This document shows, piece after piece, positions 11,501 through 23,500 of a stretch of 64,000 nucleotides of DNA. Within the stretch, counting starts at the first letter, position 1. Each line of letters opens with the position of its first letter. Origin of the DNA: Bog-950 sp044228435. GTDB taxonomy: Bacteria; Bacteroidota; Bacteroidia; Chitinophagales; LD1. The notes beneath the pieces were generated by a model. That model had not been told where the DNA came from. It saw only the letters and a program-made list of their open reading frames with translations, and did not search any database. The stretch is from NCBI GenBank assembly GCA_044228435.1, contig JBGAUW010000011.1, positions 1-64,000 on the forward strand, read 5' to 3'. A program made the position numbers and the translations under genes.

Positions 11501-14500
11501 CATTACCGTTACCCCTACCTTAAACTTATGTGTGGGTGCACCGGTAACTTATACTAAAACCATTGCCCCTAAACCTGCAGCTGTAGTGCCTGCTAACGTG
11601 GCAGGATGCCCCGGCGAGGTTATACCTGCTACAGTGCTTTCAAGTTTACCGGCAGGCGCTACTTTTACCTGGAGCAACAATAACACATCAATAGGCCTTG
11701 CCGCCAGCGGCACCGGCGATGTACCTTCGTTTACAGCTACCAACCCCGGCAGCACCGTATTAACAGCTACAATTACAGTAACACCGGTATTAGAAGGCTG
11801 CGCAGGTAATAACATAACCTTTACTTATACCATAAGCCCGGCACCAACAGTTACGGTGCCAGTCGATTTTGGACTGTGTCCTTTTGTAGTAGTGCCAGCC
11901 ACTAACCTTACCAGCAACCCTGCCGGCGCTACCTACACCTGGACCAACAGCAACCCGGCCATAGGCCTGGCTGCCAGCGGTACCGGCAATGTGCCTTCGT
12001 TTACTACGGATAACACAACCAGCGGACCAATAAGTGGTCTAATAACGGTTACACCAACCTTAAATGGCTGTGTGGGCACACCGGCTACTTATACCATTAC
12101 CGTAAACATAGGGCCTACCGTTGCAGCTATCCCTAACGATACTATTTGCTACGGAACGGTAGTGCCTGCGGTTAACTTTACCAGCAGCCCTGCCGGCGCC
12201 ACCTATGCCTGGACTAACAGCAACGCCGCTATCGGCCTTGCCGGAAGCGGTACCGGTGGTATACCGCAGTTTACTGCTGCTAACACAGGCAGTACTATTA
12301 TACAAGGCACTATAAGCATAACGCCTACCTTAAACGGTTGCTTAGGCCCTGTAGCCAGTTATATAGTAGTGGTTAACCCTGCACCGGTAGCTTTACTGCC
12401 GGTAGATATTACGGTTTGCCCCGGCGATAATGTGCCGGCCAGCAATTTTGCCAGCACACCTGTGGGCGCTACCTATGTATGGACCAACAGCAGCACCGCT
12501 ATTGGTTTAGGCCCTAATGGAACCGGTAACGTACCGCCATTTACAGCAGTAAACGGTGGCGCAACACCGCTTGTATCTACTATTAATGTAACCCCTACTT
12601 TACGTGGTTGCGTAGGCCCGGCCCGTACTTATACTATTACCGTTAACCCTTCGCCAATTGCTACGGTGCCGGTAAACGATACACTTTGCCACGGGCAGGT
12701 AATACCGGCTACTGTATTTACCAGTGCAACTGCAGGCGCTACTTTTAGCTGGACTAACAGCAATACCAGCATTGGCCTTGCTGCCAGCGGCACTGGCAAT
12801 TTGCCTGCTTTTACTGCAACCAACCTTACGGTTAACCCTGTAGTGGCTAATTTTGTAGTTACCACTGCCCTGAACGGTTGCCCCGGAACACCGGCTAATT
12901 TTACCTATACGGTTAACCCTACACCGGTGGTTACCGTTCCTTCTTCTACTATAGTATGTTTTGGTGATGTTATCCCGGCTACTTCATTCAGCAGTACGTT
13001 ACCGCTTACAACTTATGGCTGGACCAACAGCAACACCGGTATTGGCCTTGCGGCCAGCGGCACGGGAGACATTGCAGCCTTTACTACTACCAACGCCACT
13101 AATGCACCTATTACAGGTACTATTACCGTTACTGCCACTACAGCAGGTTGCCCAAGCCAGCCTGCCGATTACAGCATAACTGTTAAACCCGTACCGGTGG
13201 TAACTATTACCCCATCCGATGATACAATTTGCTCGGCTACACAATTCTATGCAAACCTTTCGTCGAATGTGCCCGGCACCAGCATTAGCTGGACGGTAAA
13301 CTCTCCGGCAGGTGTAAGCGGCCAGGCCGCAGGAACCGGAGATTCTATATTGCAGGTATTGGCCAATGGCAGCGGCACAGCGCAAACCGTGGAATACTAT
13401 GTGGTATCTTCGGTAAACGGTTGTAACGGCCTGCCCGATACAGTAAGCGTGGTAGTAAACCCGGGAGTAGACCTTAACTTCTCTACCGGTATACAAACTA
13501 TTTGCTCGGGCCAGACTACAGCACCAGTGTATGTAACTACTACATCGGGCCTGCCCATTACCTGGACGAGCAACGCCAATGGCATTACCGGTGTGTTAGC
13601 ATCGGGCACCGATTCCATACCGGCGCAAACTTTAACCAACAACACTAACCTAGGCGTAGTAGTTGAATACAACTTTACTACAGGCTATCCGGGTTGCCCG
13701 CCAGTCACTTACACCTACAGCGTAATTGTAAATCCGCCATCTACAGCTATACAATCAACGTCGCAGACTATTTGCAGCGGTACCTCTTCTCAGCCTATCA
13801 TTATCAATTCAAACGCATTAGGCATAACGTATGATTGGACGGCCACCAGCCCCGATGGTATTACAGGCTTTACGGCCTCGGGTACTTCTACGGTTATTCC
13901 GGGTGTATTATTAAACAATCCGAACCCTACTGCCGGTATAGTGGTTTATACCATTACACCGGGCAGCCTTGGTTGCCCCGGCGTGCCGGTTAACGATACT
14001 GTATTTGTAAACCCGGTTCCAGTGCTCGATTCGCTTACACCGCAAACTATATGCAGCGGCGCAACTAGTGTTGCTGTGCCTTTAAGTTCGGCACTGCCTG
14101 CTACCTATAACTGGTCGGTTATATACAATGGTAACATTACGGGCTTTACGGCAAGCGGCACCGGCAACATACCGGCGCAAACATTAAGCAATAGCGGTGT
14201 TACTACGGATTCGGTAGTGTTTTACATAACCCCATCGGCAGGTGGCTGTAATGGGCCTTCGGTTAATTACGGTATAGTGGTTAGTCCTTTCCCGGATGTA
14301 ATATTACCTGCAACACAAAGTGTTTGCAGCGGAAGCAGCACTACCCTTGCCGCGTTAACCTCAAATGCTTCGGGCGCTACCTTTGCCTGGACGGCTACGG
14401 CTACCCCGGGTGTAACCGGCTTTACTGCCAGCGGCACCGGCGATATACCTGCGCAAGTGCTAAGCACTACCGGCACCACTGCAGGCAGCGTTACCTACGC

Positions 14501-17500
14501 TATTACCCCAACAGCCAGCGGTTGCCCCGGCCCGGTAGTTAATTACGTGGTAGGGGTTAAACCAATACCAACCGTTGTGGCTGCACCGGATACTATCTGT
14601 TCGCTATCTCAAACTAACATCATTCTTACTTCGCCAGTTGCAGGCACTACCTTTACCTGGACAGTTGTAGCCCCGGGAACTATTACCGGCGCATCTGCCG
14701 GAAGCGGAGCTGCTATACAGCAAACATTGAACAGCAGCAGCGCAACAACAGACAGCGTTATCTATAGCATCACTCCATCGGCGGGTGGTTGCCCGGGCCC
14801 TGTATTAAATGTTAGCGCGGTAGTTAACCCAACTACTACTGTAAGCTTCTCTGGTCCAAATCAAAATATCTGTACCGGTCAAACTACGGCATCGGTGCAA
14901 ATTACAGGCTCTAACCCGGGTGGCACTTATGCCTGGACATCGCAAGCCAATGGCGTTACGGGTGTGCTTGCTTCGGGTAACGATTCTATACCTGCGCAAA
15001 CTCTCGTGAATAATACCAACCTGCCGCTTACAGTAATTTACACCGTAAACGTTGGTAGCGGTGGTGCGTGCCCAAGCAGCCCTGCATCTTATACTATTAT
15101 TGTAAACCCTGCACCATCGGTTACTGCCAGCCCGGGACAAACTATATGCAGCGGTAGTGCTTTCCAACCTGTTATTATAAGCGCCAACAACAACAGCGTT
15201 GCCTTTAACTGGACGGGCAGCAGCCCCGACGGCATCACAGGTTTTGCCGCATCGGGAACCTCGGCAGTAATACCAAGTTCTATACTTACTAACCCGAATA
15301 CAACGGCAGGTTTGGTTATTTACACCATTACGCCTAACTCTTCGGGTTGCCCGGGCTTGCCAATTGCCGATACTATTATAGTGAACCCTGTTCCGGTAAT
15401 AGCGGCTATACCAACCCAGATTATTTGCAGCAATGCAAGCAGCACACTGGCAACTGTTACCTCTACACCGGCTACTACTTATAACTGGTCGGTAATTTAT
15501 AGCGGCAACGTAAGCGGCTTTACCGCCAGCGGCACCGGCGACATACCGGCACAAACTTTAATCAACAATGGCTTAACTACTGATTCTGTAACCTTCAATA
15601 TTACTGCCGCCTTAGGTGGTTGCAATGCAACACCGGTTAACTTTAATGTAGTGGTTACGCCAGCACCGGATGTTATATTGCCTGCTACCCAAAACATTTG
15701 CAGCGGCAGCACAACCATACTTGCCACCATCAGTTCATCAACGGCGGGCGCTACTTTTGCCTGGACGGCAACGGCTTCCGCAGGCGTTACCGGCTTTACG
15801 GCCAACGGCACTGGCGACATACCGGCAGAAACATTAAGCAACAGCGGAGCAACCGCGGGAACGGTAACTTATGCCATTACTCCAACAGCTAATGGTTGCC
15901 CTGGTCCTGTAATAAACTACGTAGTAACGGTTAAGCCAATACCAACCGTGGTGGCTGCGCCGGATACTATCTGTTCGCTAAGTCAAACTAATATCATTCT
16001 TACATCTCCTGTTGCGGGTACTACCTTTACGTGGACAGTTGCAGCACCGGGAACTATTACCGGCGCAAGCGCAGGTAGCGGAGCTACCATTCAGCAAACA
16101 TTGAATAGCAGTGTTGCAACAGCGGATAGCGTTATCTATAGCATCACTCCATCGGCAGGTGGTTGTGTTGGGCCTGTATTAAATGTAAGCGCTGTAGTTA
16201 ACCCAACAACCACGGTTAGCTTCTCGGCACCAGACCAAAGCATTTGCTCGGGCCAAACTTCGGCATCCGTTCAAATTACAGGCTCTAACCCGGGCGGAAC
16301 TTATGCCTGGACTTCGCAAGCCAATGGTGCCATTGGTGTAACACCTTCAGGCAATGATTCAATACCGGCAGAAATACTGATTAATAACAGCGGCGTTCCG
16401 GTTGCAGTAGTTTATACGGTGAGCACAGGCGGCGGCAGTTGCCCAAGCAACCCGGCCAGCTATGTAATTATTGTCAATCCATCGCCTACAGTAAACCCTA
16501 ACCCTGCACAAACTACGTGTAGCGGTGTTGCGTTCCAACCCATTGTAATTACAGCTAACACCAGCGGCTTAACTTATAGCTGGACAGGCACAAGCCCTGA
16601 CGGTATTACAGGTTTCACCGCCAGCGGAACAGGAGCAGTTATTCCAAGCTCCATCCTTACCAATCCAAATACAACCGCAGGTATAGTAGTGTATACTATT
16701 ACACCAAGTTCTTCGGGTTGTCCGGGCCTTCCTATTACTGATACTATTATTGTAAACCCTATACCAGTAATTACTCCTGTGCCAACACAGACAATTTGCA
16801 GCGGTGCTACAAGTGTTTTGGCAACGGTTACAACCACACCAACTACTACAGCTAACTGGACAGTTATTTACAACGGCAACATCAGCGGCTTTACCACTAG
16901 CGGCACCGGCGATGTAACTGCACAGACTTTAACCAACAATGGTGTAACTACGGATTCAGTTGTCTATCGTATTACAGCCGCCTTAGGTGGTTGCAATGCA
17001 ACACCGGTTAACTTTAATGTAGTGGTTACACCAGCACCCGATGTGATATTACCGGCTACCCAAAGCATTTGCAGTGGTGCTACCACAACAATTGCAATAC
17101 TTAGCTCAAATGCAGCAGGCGCTACCTTTGCATGGTCGGCAACGGCTACTGCAGGCGTTACCGGCTTTACCGCCAACGGCACCGGCGACATACCGGCAGA
17201 AACGTTAAGCAATAGCGGAACAACGGCGGGAACGGTTACTTATGCTATTACGCCAACGGCGAATGGCTGCCCCGGCCCTGTAATTAATTATATAGTAACA
17301 GTTAGGCCAATACCAACCGTAGTGGCTGCGACGGATACTATCTGTTCACTAAGCCAAACCAACATCGTTCTTACATCGCCTGTTGCGGGCACTACCTTTA
17401 CATGGACAGTTGCCGCACCGGGAACAATTACCGGCGCTAGCGCAGGCAGCGGAGCCGCCATTCAGCAAACATTGAACAGCAGCAGCGCAACAGCCGACAG

Positions 17501-20500
17501 CGTTATTTATACCATCACTCCATCGGCAGGTGGTTGTGTTGGCCCTGTGTTAAATGTAAGTGCGGTAGTTAATCCAACTACCACGGTTAGCTTCTCGGCA
17601 CCAGACCAAAGTATCTGCTCGGGACAAACTTCGGCATCCGTTCAAATTACGGGTTCTAACCCGGGTGGCACCTACGCCTGGACCTCGCAAGCCAATGGTG
17701 CGCTTGGTGTAACGGCTTCGGGTAATGATTCGATACCTGTTCAAACGCTTACGAATAACACGAGCGTGCCTATAGCTGTGGTTTACACGGTAGCTACAGG
17801 CGGCGGCAGTTGCCCAAGCAACCCGGCCAGCTATGTAATTATAGTTAACCCATCGCCTACTGTAAACCCTAACCCTGCACAAACAACGTGTAGCGGTGTT
17901 GCGTTCCAACCCATTGTAATTACGGCTAACACCAGCGGCTTAACTTATAGCTGGACAGGCACCAGCCCCGATGGCATCACCGGCTTTACGGCCAGTGGCA
18001 CGGGTGCGGTTATTCCAAGCTCTATCCTTACCAACCCAAATACAACGGCAGGTATAGTAGTTTATACTATTACCCCAAGTTCTTCGGGTTGCCCGGGTCT
18101 GCCAATTACCGATACTATTATAGTGAACCCAATACCGGTTATTACGGCTGTGCCAACACAAACTATTTGCAGTAATGCAAGCAGCATATTGGTTAACTTA
18201 ACTGCAACGCCGGCCGGTGCAACATTGAACTGGAGCGTTATTTATAACGGAAACGTTACCGGCTACACGGCCAGTGGCACTACCACTATACCGGCACAAA
18301 TCTTAACCAATAATGGTTTAACTATCGATTCGGTTACCTACAACATTACAGCAAGCCTGGGTGGTTGCAATGCAACCCCTGTAAACTTTAATGTAGTAGT
18401 TACACCAGCACCGGATGTTATACTGCCTGCGGCGCAAAGTATATGCAGCGGTGCTTCTACAACGGTTGCAACACTTAGCTCTAATGCAGCAGGCGCTACC
18501 TTTGCCTGGACGGCTACAGCTACCGCAGGTATAGCCGGCTTTACCGCCAATGGCACCGGCAATATACCGGCTGAAACGTTGAACAACAGCACTACTACTA
18601 CCGGCACAGTAACTTATGCTATTACCCCAACAGCCAACGGTTGCCCGGGCCCTGTAGTAAATTATATAGTAACGGTTAAACCTTTACCAACGGTAGTGGC
18701 CGCACCGGATACTATTTGCTCTTTGGGTCAAACCAATATAGCGCTTACCTCGCCTTCGGCAGGCGCTACTTTTACATGGACCGTTGCAGCCCCCGGAACA
18801 ATAACCGGTGCAGCAGCAGGCGGCGGTGCGGCTATACAGCAAACACTTAGCAGCAGCAGTGTAAATGCAGATAGTGTAATTTACAGCATTACCCCTACAG
18901 CCGGTGGATGCGTAGGTCCCGTGTTTACCGTAAGTGCGGTGGTTAATCCTGCCACTACGGTTAGCTTCTCGGCTCCTAATCAAACTATTTGCTCGGGCCA
19001 AACAACGGCATCGGTGCAGCTAACGGGTTCTAACCCCGGCGGTACCTATGCATGGACTTCTACCGCCAATGGCGTTACAGGCGTAACAGCCTCGGGTAAC
19101 GATTCTATACCGATGCAAACACTGGTTAATAGCAGTAATGTTCCGGTATCGGTAATCTACACAGTAAGCAATAGCGGCGGCGGATGCTCAGGTAACCCGG
19201 CCACTTATACCATTATTGTTAATCCAACACCTGCGGCGGTGGGCCAGCCGACGCAAACCATTTGCACGGGCTTTGCTTACCAGCCTATTACTTTAAGCAG
19301 TACTACCAGCGGCGCTACTTATAGCTGGACGGGCGCAAGCCCCGATGGTGTTACCGGTTTTGCGGCTTCGGGCACATCATCCGTTATTCCAAGTTCGGTG
19401 CTTACCAATGCAGGTAATACTACCGGCACTGTAGTTTATACTATCACTCCATCGGTAGGTGCTTGTCCCGGCACTTCGGTTAACGATACCATATTTGTTA
19501 GCCCTGTACCTGTGGTTACTCCAATCGCTACACAAAGCATTTGCAGCGGACAAAGCAGCACAGCGGTAACCTTAAACAGCGTGCCAGCGGGCACTTATAA
19601 CTGGAGCGCTATTTATACCGGTAACATTACAGGCTTTACGGCCAGCGGCAACGGCAATATACCGGCACAAACGCTTACCAACAGCGTAAGCACTGCCGAC
19701 TCAGTTGTGTTTAATGTAACGGCATCAACAGCAGGTTGCACCAGCCAACCGGTAACGTTTACCGTTGTAGTTGGACCGGGCCCTGATGTAATACTACCGG
19801 CGGCACAAAACATTTGTAGCGGAGCAACTACCAACCCGGTTACTATTAGTTCTAACTCGGGCAGCGCCACCTTTACCTGGACGGCCGCTGCCACTGCAGG
19901 TGTAACAGGCTTTACCGCCAGCGGCACTGGCAACATACCGGCCGAAACACTGAGCAACAGCGGCACTACCGCAGGCACTGTAACTTATGCTATTACCCCA
20001 AGCGCTAACAGCTGCCCCGGCACCGTAGCTAATTATATAGTAACAGTTAAACCAACGCCTACAGCGGTGGCTGCGCCGGATACTATATGCACCAATGGCC
20101 AAACCAACATTGCCATTACTTCACCGGTTAGCGGCACTACTTTTAGCTGGGTGGCAAATGCACCGGGTACTATTACCGGAGCTAATAACGGCAGCGGCAA
20201 CAGCATACAGCAAACACTTAGCAGCACTGCTGCGAGTGCCGATAGCGTATTGTATATCATTACACCTACAGCAGCAGGTTGTGTTGGTCCGGTTACTACA
20301 GTAGCGGCAGTGGTTAATCCTACTACCACGCTTAGCTTCTCGGCACCAGACCAAAGTATTTGCTCGGGCCAGCAAACGGCATCTATTCAAATTACCGGCT
20401 CTAACAGCGGCACTTATGCGTGGACATCACAAGCCAACGGTGTTATCGGCGTAACAGCATCGGGCAACGATTCTATACCGGTGCAAACATTGTTTAATAA

Positions 20501-23500
20501 CGGCGCTACCCCGGTAGCAGTTATATACACCGTTAATGCAGGTTCGGGCACTTGTCCGGGCAGCCCGGCTAACTACCGTATTACGGTTAACCCGGTTCCA
20601 ACTGCTATAGCACCACCTGCACAAACGGTGTGCAGCGGTGGTTCATCGCAGGTAATATCTATTACTACCAATATTTCGGGTTCTACCTTAACGTGGACGG
20701 GCACCAGCCCGAACGGTGTTACCGGTTTCTCTCCATCGGGCACTTCATCGTTTGTAATACCATCGCAAAACGTAAACCTGGCGGGTAATACGCAAGGTAT
20801 AGTGGTTTATACCATTACGCCAAGTTACGCAGGTTGCCCGGGCGCACCGGTTAATGATACTATTATAGTTAACCCAACGCCATTGGTAAATGCACTTACT
20901 ACCCAAAGCATTTGCAGTGGCGGCACCAGCACTGTGGTTGCGCTTGCAGCTAATATAGGTGGCAGCACATTTAACTGGAATGTAGTTTACAACGGCGCAG
21001 TTACCGGCTATACCGCCAGTGGCACCGGCAATATACCGGCGCAAACGTTAACCAACAATGGCGCTACTGCCGATTCGGTAGTTTACCAAATTACACCAAG
21101 CGCCAATGGTTGCGCAGGCCAACAGGCTAATTACAGCATAGTGGTTACTTCACCGCCTACAGTAATTCTTCCTTCGCCGCAAACTATTTGCACGGGTGCT
21201 ACTACCGTAAATACGGTGGTAACTTCGGCTACGGCGGGCGCTACCTTTAGCTGGACGGCTACCGCTACGGCAGGTGTTACGGGCTTTACCGCCAGCGGCA
21301 CCGGCGATATACCGGCACAAACTATTACCAACACTGGCAACACGCCGGGCACAGTAACGTATGCAGTTACCCCTGCGGCCAATGGCTGTAACGGTCCTGT
21401 AAGCAATTATGTAGTTACTGTTAACCCTGCACCGGTGGCTGCAGCAGCCGATGATACTATTTGTCCTTCGGCACAAACAAATATTGCAATCACCTCTACG
21501 CTTGCGGGCACTACTTATACTTGGAACGCCTTTCAGCCTGCGGCGGTTACCGGCGCAGCCAACGGCAGCGGCAATACTATTCAACAGGTATTAAGCAACA
21601 GCAGCCAGGTGGTGCAAACTGTATTGTATGTTATTACCCCTTCTGCCAATGGTTGCGTAGGCCCGGTTGATAGCGTTTACGCGGTGGTTAATCCTTCATT
21701 GGCTATACAATTTAACCCCGGCCCGCAAACTATTTGCACAGGCCAAAGCACACAAACGGTGTTTATTACCGGCTCTGGCGTAGGTGCCAGCTTTGCATGG
21801 ACCAGCCAGGCGAACGGCGTAACCGGCGTAATCACCTCGGGCACCGATTCAATACCGGTGCAGACTTTGGTTAACAGCAGCAACTTCCCGCTTACCGTTA
21901 ATTATAATGTTAGCGCTGGCTATTCTGGCTGCCCTAACTCGGTGGCTACTTATAGTGTAGTGGTTAACCCTGCACCGGTAGCTACCTCAACACCGGCACA
22001 AACGGTTTGTAGCGGTACGGCCTCACAAGCTATTACGCTTAACAGCAATGTAAGTAATGCAACTTATAGCTGGTCGGGTAGCAGCCCTAACGGTGTTACC
22101 GGCTTTACCGCCAGCGGCACCTCGTCGGTTATACCTTCGCAAAACTTAACCAATGCAGGCACTACTACCGGCGTGGTTGTGTTTACTATTACACCTACAG
22201 CGGCTGGTTGCCCCGGCACCCCGGTTAACGATTCTATTTTTGTAAACCCGCTGCCGGTAATCAATCCTATACCAACGCAAACCATATGCAGCGGCAGTAC
22301 TACTACCGCGGTTACGCCTTCATCTAATGTATCGGGCGCTACCTTTACCTGGAACGCCGTTTACGCAGGCAACATTACCGGCTTTACGCCATCGGGCACC
22401 GGTAACATTACAGCACAAACGCTCACCAACCTGGGCCTTACAGCTGATTCGGTAGTGTTTAATATAACAGCAGCAACGGGCAATTGTAACAGCCCTGCGG
22501 TTACCTTTGCAGCAGTGGTAAACCCGGGACCAGATGTAATATTGCCGGCTGCGCAAAATATTTGCAGCGGTGCTACTACTTTGGCAGTTACACTTGCATC
22601 CAACACAGCAGGCGCTACCTTTAGCTGGACGGCTACAGCCACTGCTAACGTTACAGGCTTTACTGCCAGTGGCACGGGCAACCTGCCAGCCGAAACATTG
22701 ACCAACACAGGAAACACAGCGGGCACCGTTACCTACGCAATAACGGCTACCGGTGGTAGCTGCCCCGGCCCTGTATACAACTGTGTAGTAACGGTTAAGC
22801 CGCAACCTGTAACTACAGTTACACCGGCCACGGCTACTATATGCTCGGGCACACAGGTTAACTTTGCGCTTAGCTCTTCATTTGCGGGTGCTACCTTTAG
22901 CTGGACTTACAGTGCACCTGCTGGTGTAATTGGCGCAGCCAATGGCACCGGTAACAGCATACAGCAGCTATTGGATAATACAACCGCTACACCGCAAACT
23001 GTTACTTATACTATTACAGCCAGCGCTATTGGTTGCCCCGGTCCATCGGTTACGGCCGATGTAATTGTAAACCCTGTTGCTGATGTGGTATTTATTTTGC
23101 CTACGCAATCGGTTTGTTCGGGCGCTACAAGCCAGGCGGTAACTATTAGTAGTGGCGTAAACGGCGCTACCTTTAACTGGACCAGCCAGGCTAACGGCGC
23201 TACGGGCGTTGCCGCTTCGGGCACCAACACTATACCGGCGCAAACCTTGGGCAATGCAGGTAATACGTTCGATACCGTAGTTTATACGGTAGTAGCCGAT
23301 TACCAAACCTGCCCTGGCCAAACGGCTACTTACTTAATTGTAGTTAACCCTATACCGGTAGTTAACCTGCCTGCTCCGCAAACAGTTTGCAGCGGCGTGG
23401 CTACTAATCCCGCAACGCTTGGCTCAAACGTAGCAGGTGCTACCTATACATGGACGGGTTCTTCTCCGGATGGTATTACAGGCTTTATTGCCAATGGCAC

